This document shows, piece by piece, positions 42,630 through 53,046 of a DNA stretch of 64,000 nucleotides. Source of the stretch: Solibacillus silvestris (GTDB lineage: Bacteria > Bacillota > Bacilli > Bacillales_A > Planococcaceae); NCBI GenBank assembly GCA_001586195.1, contig CP014609.1, positions 93,501 through 157,500 of the forward strand, given 5' to 3'. The notes under the pieces were generated by a model. The model was given only the letters and a program-made list of their open reading frames with translations, ran no database searches and was not told the DNA's origin. Positions within the stretch are counted from its first letter, which is position 1; each line of letters starts with the position of its first letter. Made by a program: the position numbers and the translations under genes.

Positions 42630-44852
42630 TCACTTCATTAAAAAAGCCTCTTTCGAAGGGCCTATCAAATAAAGCTCGTGCATTGCGCGGGTTAAGGCTA
42701 CATACAGTAGTTTCCGGTCAAGAGGGTTGTCATCATATGGTGTGTCAAATGACGTGAGAATGACCGCATCAAACTCTAACCCTTTTGCCAAGTGACTTGG
42801 GATGACGAGAAGTTTTTGCTGATCAATTGCTGAATTCTCATCGAGTAACTGAGCCGGAACATCGGAGTTTTCAAGCTGTCCAATTAACTGAACGGCTTCA
42901 TGTGTTGTCTTACAAATAAGCGCAATGGATTGATGCTGATTGTCGCGGATTTTTACAAGCACGTCTTGAATAATAGCGGGATCAAACCCTTCCGCGACAA
43001 TAAATTCAGGCTCTTTTCCATGACGGACAACAGGTTCAACTAGAGGTAAATCCTCATCCATCTGCATCAGGATTTCATTGGCAACATCCATAATTTCAAT
43101 TGTTGTTCGGTAGCTTTTTTGAAGTGTTGCATACGTTGCGCGCGGGAAAAGAGAAAGTACAGGCTGCCACTCTGTCAGGGACCGGTAGCTATGGATTCCT
43201 TGAGCGAGATCGCCAACCATTGTAAACATATCCGTCTCAAGCCCCGCTTTTAAGGCAGCAAGCTGAAAATAGCTGTAATCCTGTACTTCATCGATAAACA
43301 CGACGCGCATTTTCCACTTATCATCAATACCTTTGATCTTTGCCTGCAAAAAGTAAAGGGCAGCCAAATCTTCCAGCACCCACCTTTCTTTCTGGTGTGC
43401 CTTTATAAAATGAGCAACATCTTCCAAGGGCCATTCCGGAGCCACTTCACCCAATAATTCACGGTTCGTCAAAAGCTCTCGGTACAGCTGCTTCACTTTC
43501 ACTTTTTGGAACTTCTTCATATTGACTGTTGCAACGGATTTTGCTTCCTGCTTAATTTTTGGAACACGGGCATCCCTTTCATCAATCAGTTTTGTCACTG
43601 TACGACGGCGTTTCTCTGCGTCACGCATCCCATTTAGCGCACGACCGATTGCATCTTCATAGCGCGTATTCAATGTAGCGAGCACTGCTGCAGTTTTCCG
43701 CTTTACCTCTGTTTGAATCACCTTTTTAATACGTTCAAGCCGCTTTTCCACAGGCATATAATGGAATTCAACCAAAAACAGCTTTCGTAAATGCTCGCCT
43801 TTCATAATGCGGTATTTTTCGATGAATACATCTTCAAACAATGCTGCAAGCTGCTGTTCATAGTGCTCGATATAGCGGTTCATCATGAGCTCGTAAAATG
43901 CACTGCCTTTTGTTTTCGAAATCATGGCATACTCTTGCTGTACGGAAGGGTTTGCGATGAGCTGCTCGAGTTGTTCATTCGGATTTTGAAGTTTTAATTT
44001 TAGGTTCAGTGCATCAAGCACATATTGCGCATACGTTGTCTGGCAAATTTTATCGACGCCAAGCTCCGGTAATACATCGGCAATATAATCGATAAATAAC
44101 CGGTTCGGTGCGAGAATCATTAACTGTTCTGGATTGAAATGCTCGCCCATCGTATAAAGGAAATACGAAATCCGGTGGAGGGCAATTGTTGTTTTACCTG
44201 AACCTGCCGCACCTTGTACAAGAATCGGCTGGCGTAGATGTGCACGAATAATTTCATTTTGTTCTTTTTGGATAGTGGAGACGATTTCCGTTAACCGGAC
44301 ATCGGCTTTTCCTTCGAGCGCTTCCTGGAGGAGCTCATCGTTTGTTGTTAAATCGACATCACGGTAATTGATCAGTTCGCCATTTTCAATTTTATATTGG
44401 CGCTTGGCAAACAAATGACCAGAATGTGTTTCATCCCGGACATCGTATGTAATATCGCCAAGCCGCCCATCGTAGTAGACGTTTGCGACAGGGGAGCGCC
44501 AATCAACAATGATCGGTTCATGTGTTTCGCTGTGGAAAAGCGAGGTTTTTCCGATATAAAGAAATTCCTCATCTTCGTTTTCACGTTGAAAATGGATTCG
44601 TGCAAAATACGGTTTTTGACGAATCGCTTCCAACCCTTCTTTTTGATTACGGGCAAGCTCGAAAAAACGGGTATTCATTAAAATGTTCAGGAAGCTGTCA
44701 CTGGAATCCAAATATTCCACATTGGCCATCGCAGTACGAATATTTTCCTGTGCCGTCTCAATATCTCTTTTTGAGCTATTTAAAATCCGGTCCATATAAT
44801 GGATCGTTTCGTGCAGGCGCTGTTGTTCCTGTTTAAAATCTTGAGCTGTCAT
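42630..44852 (-). CDS. helD: RNA polymerase recycling helicase HelD
   Basis: A 740-aa UvrD-like superfamily 1 ATPase that binds RNA polymerase and releases it from nucleic acid. An N-terminal coiled coil (about 1-75) is the part that enters the polymerase channel; Walker A GAAGSGKTTIALHRI (about 220); DEVQDYS motif II; GDLAQGIHSYR; and LYVALTRAMHELYLIG at the C-terminus. Ribosome site is a G-rich run (GAGGGGGGGG). It follows the DUF2804 gene by 22 bp. Confidence 0.9.
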   Translation of the reverse strand: MTAQDFKQEQQRLHETIHYMDRILNSSKRDIETAQENIRTAMANVEYLDSSDSFLNILMNTRFFELARNQKEGLEAIRQKPYFARIHFQRENEDEEFLYIGKTSLFHSETHEPIIVDWRSPVANVYYDGRLGDITYDVRDETHSGHLFAKRQYKIENGELINYRDVDLTTNDELLQEALEGKADVRLTEIVSTIQKEQNEIIRAHLRQPILVQGAAGSGKTTIALHRISYFLYTMGEHFNPEQLMILAPNRLFIDYIADVLPELGVDKICQTTYAQYVLDALNLKLKLQNPNEQLEQLIANPSVQQEYAMISKTKGSAFYELMMNRYIEHYEQQLAALFEDVFIEKYRIMKGEHLRKLFLVEFHYMPVEKRLERIKKVIQTEVKRKTAAVLATLNTRYEDAIGRALNGMRDAEKRRRTVTKLIDERDARVPKIKQEAKSVATVNMKKFQKVKVKQLYRELLTNRELLGEVAPEWPLEDVAHFIKAHQKERWVLEDLAALYFLQAKIKGIDDKWKMRVVFIDEVQDYSYFQLAALKAGLETDMFTMVGDLAQGIHSYRSLTEWQPVLSLFPRATYATLQKSYRTTIEIMDVANEILMQMDEDLPLVEPVVRHGKEPEFIVAEGFDPAIIQDVLVKIRDNQHQSIALICKTTHEAVQLIGQLENSDVPAQLLDENSAIDQQKLLVIPSHLAKGLEFDAVILTSFDTPYDDNPLDRKLLYVALTRAMHELYLIGPSKEAFLMK

Positions 44853-44874
44853 TAAATTTCCCCCCCCTCACGCG

Positions 44875-45900
44875 TTACCACTTTGCAACATGTTCTTCAA
44901 TGCAGCCAAGCATTTGCTGGATATGCAGTGTTTTGCCATCATCAAGCTGAATAAATCCATCATAATAACCGACCATTTGATGGACAGAGGAAACAATGAG
45001 TTTAGCATTCGTTTCTGCTACACGTTCAAAAAATGGTGTGAAAGTTAAGTTGACGCGTCCGCTGAATTTCGTTTTGATCGTCCACGGATGCATGAAATTG
45101 GTGCGATCATAGTGAAACAGAACATCTTCATGAATTTTCGTCATATGCCCGTCGATAAAAATGGCATTTTCGGTCATGCCTGTTCCATCCGTCCATTTAC
45201 CGCCAAAGTTCAAACCAATCCGCTGACCACGAACTCTCTGTGATGCCATGCCCCAATTCCATGTTGCTTCACGAGGCCAAACACCGCGGCCATAATCGAG
45301 TACAGCAAAGCTTTCTTCCGGTGTAAACGTAAAGGTGCGGTTCCCGATTTTTACAGAACCCGAAGTTGGTAACGTGTGATGTTTCGCCGTAAATTGGAAT
45401 GTACGGCGATTCCATGGAATGACCACATTGAGGGAGTCATCGCCTTTCGGATGTGCAATTGTGAGCTCTGCATGCAAAGGGTCACCATCAAAATCAGGCG
45501 CGGTCACTGTTAAATGGGTCTCGCGATTGAAGTATGTAAGTTGGATGGACATTTCCGTATTTTTATATTGAATTGTTTCTAGCACTTGCGTCGGCATTTT
45601 TACTTTTGCCCCAAGTGGAATTAAGATTGTTTTTTCAAAGTAACGTTGTGTCTCGTATTCGAGGAAATAAACAAAGCATACAGCCGCATAATCCATATGA
45701 CTGATTGTCGCGGAAAATAAAATTTCCTCACCATATACACACCAGTAATTCCATTTTTTCTTGCGCATAAAATGCCCTGACAAATTACTGTCGATAATAG
45801 GTCTACGTGCAAAACCGATTGCTTCCGGATTTAAATTCCCTTTTTTATCGCAAAGGGTTATAGGAAGAAAAATTTCCCTTTCTGCATGTTGTGTCATCAT
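44875..45900 (-). CDS. DUF2804 family protein
   Basis: A 341-aa protein of the DUF2804 family: early motif LCDKKGNLNPEAIGFARRP, then WNYWCVYGEEILFSATISHM and ATWNWGMASQRVRGQRIGLN, all with many aromatic residues and a beta-rich, lipocalin-like pattern. Function is unknown. Two adjacent ATGs (45900, 45897) follow AGGGGGA; the upstream ATG at 45921 has no site. Co-transcribed with helD. Confidence 0.8.
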   Translation of the reverse strand: MMTQHAEREIFLPITLCDKKGNLNPEAIGFARRPIIDSNLSGHFMRKKKWNYWCVYGEEILFSATISHMDYAAVCFVYFLEYETQRYFEKTILIPLGAKVKMPTQVLETIQYKNTEMSIQLTYFNRETHLTVTAPDFDGDPLHAELTIAHPKGDDSLNVVIPWNRRTFQFTAKHHTLPTSGSVKIGNRTFTFTPEESFAVLDYGRGVWPREATWNWGMASQRVRGQRIGLNFGGKWTDGTGMTENAIFIDGHMTKIHEDVLFHYDRTNFMHPWTIKTKFSGRVNLTFTPFFERVAETNAKLIVSSVHQMVGYYDGFIQLDDGKTLHIQQMLGCIEEHVAKW

Positions 45901-46037
45901 ATTTCCCCCTAACTGTTTCATAATTTCAATAAAATAATTGTATCAAAGATTTACAAAAACAGGGGATTTTTGCTCTACATTCACAACACTTTCATAATTA
46001 GAAAGTACTCGACATACGCTGTGAAAAAAGGAGAAGA

Positions 46038-46535
46038 TTGTTGCCTACTTATAATCGGATGGCTGCTGTTGCTTATGCAAATAGATGGTGGGACAGTGTT
46101 AATCCTGAATATCCGGTATTTCGTGATGACTGTACGAACTTTATTTCCCAATGTTTACGTGCTGGAGGGGCTCCAATGCGGGGGGCACCGAATCGCGGGC
46201 AAGGCTGGTGGATGATCGGGCAACCGGAGCGCTGGAGTTATAGCTGGTCTGTTGCGCACTCCCTTCGCTGGTATTTGGAAACGTCGACACAAGGCTTACG
46301 CGCGACAAGGGTAAGCTCGCCAAGCGAACTGCAGCTTGGAGATCTAATTTTTTACGATTTCACGGGGGATGGTCGGATAGATCACAGTACAATTGTGACG
46401 CGAATTGAGCAGGGGGTTCCGTATGTAAATGCCCATACATCCAACAGCAGCGACCGCCTCTATACGTATGAAGATTCCACTGCCTATACTCCGAACATGC
46501 AGTACTACTATTACCATATTGAAGATGTGTTTTGA
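46038..46535 (+). CDS. Amidase-domain (amidase_6) protein
   Basis: A 165-aa protein covering one putative amidase domain of the NlpC/P60-like type: [20 protein letters not shown] then [12 protein letters not shown] (catalytic Cys region), and [20 protein letters not shown] (catalytic His). The start is TTG 46038 after AAAAGGAG. Normally this domain is the C-terminus of a larger protein; here it stands alone without a signal peptide. Confidence 0.8.
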   Translation: MLPTYNRMAAVAYANRWWDSVNPEYPVFRDDCTNFISQCLRAGGAPMRGAPNRGQGWWMIGQPERWSYSWSVAHSLRWYLETSTQGLRATRVSSPSELQLGDLIFYDFTGDGRIDHSTIVTRIEQGVPYVNAHTSNSSDRLYTYEDSTAYTPNMQYYYYHIEDVF

Positions 46536-46712
46536 ATGTCTTTAAGAGTGTGGTGAAATAAGCGGAGTTTTTTCCGCCTGTTTAATACGTTGCTTAATCG
46601 GATTGTGGAAACCTGTATAATGAACCTTTTTTATAGAATTCCCTCAATGTAATATGTTAAATAGAGATCATTCATGCTAATGTAAGAGTAGTAATTGAAG
46701 GAGGATTTGGCG

Positions 46713-47276
46713 ATGACTTTATCAGTAAGAGACGCAGTATTACAACGCCGTTCGATTAAACTGTTTAACGGACAGCAAGTTGACAAAAAGGCAGTAATGG
46801 AAATTTTGGATGATGCAAAATGGGCACCGAATCACGGCAACCGTCAGCCATGGCGCATTGTAGTAGGTGCAGAGGAGCAGCTGCCAAAAGTACATGAACT
46901 GCTTCGAGACCTTGCAGTTCCGAAATGGCAAGAGCTTTCAGAAGATGCGATTGCTATTCAAATGAAAAAATTCACATTGGCCGGGGCTTATGCATTTGTG
47001 CTTGTGACAGAAGATGTTCGTCAAAAAGAACGGTTGGAAGACTATGCAGCAGCCGCTTGCTATTTACAAAATGTGCAACTGCTGGCGTGGGAAAAAGGGA
47101 TCGGCACGTGCTGGAAAACTCCGGGCTTTTTAGACAATCCGAAATTCCGTGAAGCATTAAATGCACAGCCACATGAGCGTGTCATTTCGATGTTCCAGTT
47201 CGGTTATTACGATAATGTGCCAAATGTAAGAACACGAAAAGACCTTTCTGAATTCGTAACGGAGTTTGGCCAATAA
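46713..47276 (+). CDS. Nitroreductase family protein
   Basis: A 187-aa FMN flavoprotein: RRSIKLFNGQQVDKKAVMEI (FMN-binding Arg/Ser), DAKWAPNHGNRQPWRIVV, and LLAWEKGIGTCWKTPGFLD near the C-terminus, as in YdjA/YfhC-type nitroreductases. ATG 46713 follows AAGGAGG at 8 bases. The substrate is not predictable. Confidence 0.88.
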   Translation: MTLSVRDAVLQRRSIKLFNGQQVDKKAVMEILDDAKWAPNHGNRQPWRIVVGAEEQLPKVHELLRDLAVPKWQELSEDAIAIQMKKFTLAGAYAFVLVTEDVRQKERLEDYAAAACYLQNVQLLAWEKGIGTCWKTPGFLDNPKFREALNAQPHERVISMFQFGYYDNVPNVRTRKDLSEFVTEFGQ

Positions 47277-47283
47277 TGGAGTG

Positions 47284-47322
47284 AATGCATGAGGAAGCGG
47301 TGACTTCCTTATGCATTTTTTT
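47284..47322 (+). terminator. Terminator of the nitroreductase gene
   Basis: AATGCATGAGGAAG / CTTCCTTATGCATT stem followed by T residues. Confidence 0.85.
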
Positions 47323-47486
47323 ATGGAACCTACTCAAATACTTAAATATTATATTTATGCAACAATATTTACTTATACTTAATTAGGAATCGAGATACTT
47401 ACATTATAAAATTGAATGTTGTATATAAAAATAATAGATGAGAAATTCATTCGGGGATACGGAGAGATTTCACCAAAGGAGTTACT

Positions 47487-49460
47487 ATGCAATTTAAAAG
47501 TTTAAAGACCCGGCTAATGATAATCTTGTTGTTAGTTGGAATTATTCCTGTGTTTACGACGGTTACGTACAATTATTTTGCAACATCAAACAGCTTCGAA
47601 GACATTCAATTTGATAAGCAAAATGAAATAGAACAAGGTGTTTCACAATATTTTGAGAACACCGCAGCCGACTTGCAATATTTAGCAGAGCTGTATGCCA
47701 AAGATCCGGAAATTCAGCAATTGCTCATGAATACTGATCGTGCTGCTGTTCAATCTGCTGGTGAAGCACTGTTTAATAAATTAAATGCGCAACATAAACT
47801 GGCCGTCATGGAAATTGGCGATGAAAAAGGCAAGGTATATTTAAGAGGTCATAACCCTACAAAATTCGGTGATGACAAGTCAGATATTCCCGCAATTCAA
47901 GGCGCACTTGAAGGAAATGCTTACAGCGGATTTGAATATGGTTCAAGCGGATTGGCTGTACGAGCATTTGCCCCGATTGAGGTGAATGAGCAAATTGTCG
48001 GGACATTGCAAATAGGCCTTGGCAATGAGTTTATTGCAGAAGTACAAAATTTATTCCCGGGTATGTCACTTCAACTTCTTAATGGAGAGGGCGAAATTGT
48101 TGAATCATCCGAACAAGCAAATATTGGCACCAAGCTAAAAAGTCAGGCAGTTTCGGATGTTCTTGTCGGAAAATCAAGTCATTATAAAAATGATGGCGAC
48201 CATATAATCGAAAGCTTTTTACCAATGGAAGACCCGGCTGCAGTTTCGGTAATTGGCGGCATTCACCTCATACAAAATATAGAAAAAACGCAATCCGCAA
48301 TGGCCAGCATGATCAACATTAGTGTCGCAATTTTAATCATCACAATCATTCTTGCTGTCCTTGTTGCATTTTTCTTTAGTCGCTCAATAACAAAGCCAAT
48401 CATTCATACCTCACAACTGATGCATGTACTAAGTAGAGGCGAATTGACACAGCGTATGGATGATCATAATCGTCACGATGAAATTGGCCGGTTAATGACG
48501 GATATGAAAGTGATGCAAGAACAGTTGCATGGGACAATTTCGGAAGTTTCTTTTGCATCAAGTAGTGTCAAAGCGCAAAGTACAATGCTTGCTCAATCGA
48601 CAAATGAAGTATCTACTGGTGCACTGGCGATTGCCGAAACGATGGAAGCACTGTCGCGCGGGATTGAGACTCAATCGAATGAAATCACCGAAGTATATGA
48701 AGCGGTAACAGATTTTTCTCAAACATTGAAGGAAACTACCGAGCAAGGAACAAAGCTTGAAACGCTATCGCATAAAGTTCTTTCCCTTTCATCGGTAGGT
48801 ACAAAAATGATGGAAACTTCAAATGGACAGATGGAACAAATTCATGAAATAATGCAGACGGCCATTGAAAAAATGGGGGATTTAGGACAACGTGTTGGAC
48901 AGATTTCATCATTTGTGAAAATTATTGAAGATGTCGCAAACCAGACGAATCTGCTTGCATTAAATGCGTCAATCGAGGCAGCTCGTGCCGGTGAACATGG
49001 TAAAGGGTTTGCCGTTGTTGCCGAAGAAGTGCGCAAACTTTCCGAGCAAGTAGCCAAATCGGTAACAGAAATTACAACGATTGTCGGTACAATTCAGTAT
49101 GGAACGAAAGAATTGAGCAATTCATTACAGCAAGGCTTTACGACAGTTGAAGCAGGTTCATCGCAGCTTGCAGGTACGGCCGAAACGTTCAGGGAAATCG
49201 AACACTCTGTACTTCAAATGGATCAGTTTATGAAGCAAGTGCTTGTTCAGCTACAAGCGATGAACAAGGAAGGGCAGAATATCAATGATTCCATGCAGGA
49301 AATTTCAGCGATTACAGAAGAAACTACAGCTAGCGTAGAAGAAACAACGGCTACAGTTGTTCAAACAAGTGCCACGATGGAAAATGTTGCGGCAACGACA
49401 GAGCAACTCGCTGAACTGGCCGAGAAGTTGGATGCTATTGTGAAAGAATATAAAGTGTAA
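47487..49460 (+). CDS. Methyl-accepting chemotaxis protein with Cache domain
   Basis: A 657-aa chemoreceptor: TM1 (about 12-30), a Cache-type sensor (about 35-265; [40 protein letters not shown]), TM2 (about 275-300), HAMP (about 300-355) and the signalling domain with the hairpin [20 protein letters not shown]. The ligand is unknown. Monocistronic, so it serves a chemotaxis system elsewhere. Confidence 0.92.
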   Translation: MQFKSLKTRLMIILLLVGIIPVFTTVTYNYFATSNSFEDIQFDKQNEIEQGVSQYFENTAADLQYLAELYAKDPEIQQLLMNTDRAAVQSAGEALFNKLNAQHKLAVMEIGDEKGKVYLRGHNPTKFGDDKSDIPAIQGALEGNAYSGFEYGSSGLAVRAFAPIEVNEQIVGTLQIGLGNEFIAEVQNLFPGMSLQLLNGEGEIVESSEQANIGTKLKSQAVSDVLVGKSSHYKNDGDHIIESFLPMEDPAAVSVIGGIHLIQNIEKTQSAMASMINISVAILIITIILAVLVAFFFSRSITKPIIHTSQLMHVLSRGELTQRMDDHNRHDEIGRLMTDMKVMQEQLHGTISEVSFASSSVKAQSTMLAQSTNEVSTGALAIAETMEALSRGIETQSNEITEVYEAVTDFSQTLKETTEQGTKLETLSHKVLSLSSVGTKMMETSNGQMEQIHEIMQTAIEKMGDLGQRVGQISSFVKIIEDVANQTNLLALNASIEAARAGEHGKGFAVVAEEVRKLSEQVAKSVTEITTIVGTIQYGTKELSNSLQQGFTTVEAGSSQLAGTAETFREIEHSVLQMDQFMKQVLVQLQAMNKEGQNINDSMQEISAITEETTASVEETTATVVQTSATMENVAATTEQLAELAEKLDAIVKEYKV

Positions 49461-49472
49461 ATTCTAAAAAGC

Positions 49473-49510
49473 AAAAGGAGTTGCCACATCGTGCTGGCAG
49501 CTCCTTTAAT
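49473..49510 (+). terminator. Terminator of the chemoreceptor gene
   Basis: AAAGGAGTTGCCA / TGGCAGCTCCTTT stem with one G-U pair. Confidence 0.8.
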
Positions 49511-49585
49511 TATTCTCTTCCGAATAATTTGGAAGGTTTGATGGTAACGTAGTATACAATTCTTCTAAGAAAGGGTGAGATATAA

Positions 49586-50122
49586 ATGAAAAAAGTATTA
49601 TTTCTGCTCGGGCTTCTATTATTGGCAGGGTGTTCGGAGGAAATAGTCGCGTATGAAGGGGTGCCGTTAAAAATTGCCGTTTTAGGGGAGTTCAACGACA
49701 GTTACAATACAAATATAGATATTGTAGAAATTACATTTGAAACACTTGAAGAAGCGGTTACGAATCCGGCATTGGAATATGATGCACTTTTTATTACGCC
49801 TACTGTATTTGGACAAGCTTCCCAGGATGAATATATTAAGATATATAAGGATGCACAGATTCCGATCATCTATTATGGTGCAGTGAAAGGGCATTTTGCT
49901 TTTACGAAAGAAAACATTACTTACGATACACTGCACTTTCAAAATTTGATAAACGGTTCACATTCAACGCTTTATTTACATAATGAAATTCCAGTAGGAG
50001 ATGAATTGTCAGAGATCAAAGAGATCAAATGCGATGTCGACGTATTCAATTTTTACTTAAACGGTGACCGCTATGATGTTATGCTGAAAGAAATTTATGA
50101 AAAAATTGAAACGCTAACTTGA
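49586..50122 (+). CDS. Hypothetical lipoprotein
   Basis: A 178-aa protein with a lipoprotein signal (lipobox LAGC, Cys about 16) and an alpha/beta region with VPLKIAVLGEFNDSYNTNID and DALFITPTVFGQASQDEYIK. The pattern suggests a periplasmic-binding-like fold, but no family was recognised. AGAAAGGG precedes the start. Confidence 0.7.
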   Translation: MKKVLFLLGLLLLAGCSEEIVAYEGVPLKIAVLGEFNDSYNTNIDIVEITFETLEEAVTNPALEYDALFITPTVFGQASQDEYIKIYKDAQIPIIYYGAVKGHFAFTKENITYDTLHFQNLINGSHSTLYLHNEIPVGDELSEIKEIKCDVDVFNFYLNGDRYDVMLKEIYEKIETLT

Positions 50123-50220
50123 ATTGATTGGGGCAAAAATCCTTTATGCCATTTTGAAAAGGTTTTGTATGAGGGAGATGGGGAAAAGGTACTTACGAAT
50201 AATTTAATGGAGGGATGCAA

Positions 50221-50847
50221 ATGTTTTTTGATGAGCCGAAACAGAAAATTGATGTTGCCTATACGAAACAGGAATTGCTAGAAAAACTCCAGGAATTACG
50301 TAGACCGGACAATGAATTGGAAGGTACACATATTTACGTTTTAACAAAGGATGTGGACGAATTTCACTCCATCGCACGCGATCAGCAAGTGTCGCTTATT
50401 ACAACAAATGGTGTCCGCAGTATAGTGAAAACAGCATTGACGAAGGAATCGCCAATTGAAGAGAAAATTCGCCGTCTCGGTTTACCGGAAAATAAGCGGC
50501 TTGAATACGAAAAAATTATTGAAGATGGCGGGAAACTGCTCATAACAGGTACAGACCCGTTTGATGAAGAAGATTGGACAGGCCATACACTCGATGATTG
50601 GATTACAAACCGTTCCAATCCATCGAACCTCATTAACAAAGAGGTAATGGATGAACGCCCTGTACCATTTGAGCCTGAGAAAAAGTATGAAGCATTGCCG
50701 AATACAAGTGTTGCAGGAGACTTTGGACGCAGCAATGATGTGGATGATCCGGATATTATTCCGTTACAAGACGATCAGCGCATTGTTCGCGACCCGAATA
50801 CAAAAGAAATTGGAATTTATCAGGCACCGCATGAAAAACAAAATTAA
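50221..50847 (+). CDS. YflT-domain general stress protein
   Basis: A 208-aa cytoplasmic protein: heat-induced stress protein YflT domain at the N-terminus (ELEGTHIYVLTKDVDEFHSI), then an acidic Pro/Asp-rich disordered tail (about 125-208). ATG 50221 is used because GGAGGG abuts the ATG at 50215. Relatives are SigB-type general stress proteins; no SigB promoter was confirmed here. Confidence 0.8.
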   Translation: MFFDEPKQKIDVAYTKQELLEKLQELRRPDNELEGTHIYVLTKDVDEFHSIARDQQVSLITTNGVRSIVKTALTKESPIEEKIRRLGLPENKRLEYEKIIEDGGKLLITGTDPFDEEDWTGHTLDDWITNRSNPSNLINKEVMDERPVPFEPEKKYEALPNTSVAGDFGRSNDVDDPDIIPLQDDQRIVRDPNTKEIGIYQAPHEKQN

Positions 50848-50854
50848 AATGGAG

Positions 50855-50890
50855 AGTCAGACTGTTCTTTAGGGCGGTTTGGCTTTTTTA
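50855..50890 (+). terminator. Terminator of the YflT-domain gene
   Basis: AGTCAGACTG / CGGTTTGGCT stem using G-U pairs, followed by T residues. Confidence 0.7.
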
Positions 50891-50918
50891 TTTGGGGGCG
50901 GGAGCAGGAGCAGGAATT

Positions 50919-51349
50919 TATTAGAACAATTGAAGGGGTTATTAGAAAGTTGGGGGAGAGTATTAAAAAATGAGTCAGCGTAGACTGTATTTTTAATTGG
51001 GAAAGGTGCTCAGGAAGGCCGGACTGATTTTATTAGAACAATGGGGCGGGATATTAGAAGAAGTGGGAGTGTTATTAGAAAGTCCGGGGAGGTTATTAGA
51101 AGATTGGTTGTATTCGTGGCAGTGTAGACTGTATTTATGTTCGGAAAAGGTGCTAGGGGGAGTCGGGAGCTGATTTTATTAGAACAATGTGCGGGTTATT
51201 AGAACAACGGTGGGGGATATTCGAAAATGCAGCGAGGATATTAGAATAAAGCGCGGACTTATTAGAACATCTCGGGAATATATTTGAAAATCGTCAGTTT
51301 ATTAGAACAAATAAAAATATATTAGAACATTTCGAAGTTTATTAGAACA
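50919..51349 (+). repeat. 21-bp phased word array F (TATTAGAACA type), longest array
   Basis: TATTAGAACA or variants start at 50919, 50940, 50961; 51031, 51052, 51073, 51094; and 51177, 51197, 51218, 51239, 51260, 51281, 51300, 51320, 51340 (16 units; spacings within blocks 19-21, mostly 21). Two breaks hold a duplicated segment (TAGACTGTATTT...AAAGGTGCT...GATTTTATTAGAACAATG; about 50981-51048 and 51125-51192). It fills the gap between the YflT and scoA genes and is non-coding. Confidence 0.78.
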
Positions 51350-51444
51350 TGCACGCCAGACACTCCCAATAGAAAAACAGATTTTTAAAGGGAATCTCGT
51401 CTTTTTGTAGAATATTTTGTATGGATGTGAAAGGGGATAAGGAC

Positions 51445-52143
51445 ATGGACAAAGTAGTAGCTTCTGTACAACAGGCGATTCAGGCAATAGACGATGGAGC
51501 TGTATTATTAGTGGGGGGCTTCGGGTTATGCGGTATTCCGGAAAATCTAATTCAGGCGGTAAAAGATAAAGGAACAAAAAATCTGACGGTTGTCAGCAAT
51601 AACTGCGGTGTCGATGATTTCGGGCTCGGCATTCTGTTACAAGACAAGCAGATTACGAAAATCATTGCTTCTTATGTAGGGGAAAATAAAACATTTGAAC
51701 AACAATTTTTAAATGGTGAGCTTGAAGTGGAATTAACTCCACAAGGCACATTGGCGGAACGCATTCGTGCTGGTGGTGCAGGCATACCAGGATTTTATAC
51801 GGCAACAGGTGTTGGTACGCCAATCGCAGAGGGGAAAGAGACGAAGGAATTCGACGGCAAAACATACTTGTTAGAACGCGCGATTACAGGGGATTTTGCG
51901 CTTGTGAAAGCATGGAAAGCCGATCGCTCCGGAAATCTTGTGTTCCGTAAAACATCACGCAACTTTAACCCGCTTTGTGCGACAGCAGGTAAAGTGACAA
52001 TTGTCGAAGTGGAGCAGCTTGTCGAAACAGGCGAACTGGATCCGGATGAAATCCATCTGCCGGGAATTTATGTGCAACATATTGTCCATAGCGAGTCATT
52101 TGAAAAGCGCATTGAACGCCGTACTGTAAGGGAGGAAGCATAA
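51445..52143 (+). CDS. scoA: 3-oxoacid CoA-transferase subunit A
   Basis: A 232-aa subunit of succinyl-CoA:3-ketoacid CoA-transferase, which moves CoA between succinyl-CoA and acetoacetate. Motifs: [32 protein letters not shown] and [19 protein letters not shown] 51445 follows AAGGGGA; the earlier in-frame ATG 51421 lacks a site. It overlaps scoB by 1 bp. It could process ketone bodies or acetoacetyl-CoA from amino-acid breakdown such as the lysine operon. Confidence 0.92.
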   Translation: MDKVVASVQQAIQAIDDGAVLLVGGFGLCGIPENLIQAVKDKGTKNLTVVSNNCGVDDFGLGILLQDKQITKIIASYVGENKTFEQQFLNGELEVELTPQGTLAERIRAGGAGIPGFYTATGVGTPIAEGKETKEFDGKTYLLERAITGDFALVKAWKADRSGNLVFRKTSRNFNPLCATAGKVTIVEVEQLVETGELDPDEIHLPGIYVQHIVHSESFEKRIERRTVREEA

Positions 52144-52775
52144 TGGATGCACGCATGAAAATTATCCGACGCGCGGTGAAGGAAATACAGGACGGAACAT
52201 ATGTGAATTTAGGTATTGGGATGCCAACTTTGATCGCAAATGAAATCCCGGAGCATTATAATGTGATGCTACAGTCGGAAAATGGACTGCTTGGAATTGG
52301 ACCATACCCGACAGAAGCGGAAGTCGATGCCGACCTGATCAATGCCGGGAAGGAAACGGTCACAGCAAAAGTGGGCGCGACATTTTTTGATAGCGCGGAA
52401 AGCTTTGCGATGATTCGTGGCGGACATATTGATTTGGCTATTCTCGGCGGAATGGAAGTGTCGGAAGCAGGAGACTTGGCTAACTGGATGATTCCAGGAA
52501 AGGTAGTAAAAGGGATGGGCGGAGCGATGGACTTAGTTGTCGGCGCGAAAAAGGTCATCGTCATTATGGAACATACGAACAAATACGGTGAGTCGAAAGT
52601 AAAACGTGAATGCTCATTGCCATTGACAGGAAAAAGCGTTGTTCACCAGTTAATTACTGATCTGGCGGTATTTAATTTTCAAGATGGCAAGATGCAGCTA
52701 GTGGAGCTTCAGGATGGTGTGACATTAGAGGATGTGGAAGAAAAAACAGAGGCTATGTTTGAAGTGAAACTGTAA
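52143..52775 (+). CDS. scoB: 3-oxoacid CoA-transferase subunit B
   Basis: The 210-aa partner of scoA with the catalytic glutamate in LQSENGLLGIGP, plus YVNLGIGMPTLIANEIPEHY and MIRGGHIDLAILGGMEV. Its ATG overlaps the scoA stop codon (TAATG), so translation is coupled. It ends at a terminator. Confidence 0.93.
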   Translation: MDARMKIIRRAVKEIQDGTYVNLGIGMPTLIANEIPEHYNVMLQSENGLLGIGPYPTEAEVDADLINAGKETVTAKVGATFFDSAESFAMIRGGHIDLAILGGMEVSEAGDLANWMIPGKVVKGMGGAMDLVVGAKKVIVIMEHTNKYGESKVKRECSLPLTGKSVVHQLITDLAVFNFQDGKMQLVELQDGVTLEDVEEKTEAMFEVKL

Positions 52776-52779
52776 AATC

Positions 52780-52816
52780 ATGCGCAAAAGGCAGATCAGC
52801 TTTTTGCGCATTTTTA
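52780..52816 (+). terminator. Terminator of scoAB
   Basis: ATGCGCAAAA / TTTTGCGCAT stem followed by T residues. Confidence 0.85.
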
Positions 52817-53046
52817 ATTTCCATACAACAGTTTAGTGACTTTTACTCTATAAAAACTTGAAAAGAACAGCGAAATAGTAAGTAAAATAATATACACCAT
52901 TATTGGTAAATTAAAACAAATGTTCTATGTTTGATGCAATTAAATTGATAGATTCCCTCTATATACGATTATCGAATTGGTGGATATTCTTATAGTATGA
53001 ATTATTATTTTAATAATTTTGAAAATTAAAGTAATGGAGGGGTCTT

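Noticed and set aside
50919..51349. CRISPR array
   Set aside because: Words are only 7-10 nt, spacers about 11 nt, with no cas genes and no conserved 24-37 nt repeat.
51302..51577. 91-codon minus-strand frame running from array F into scoA
   Set aside because: It overlaps the phased array and the start of scoA and has no ribosome site.
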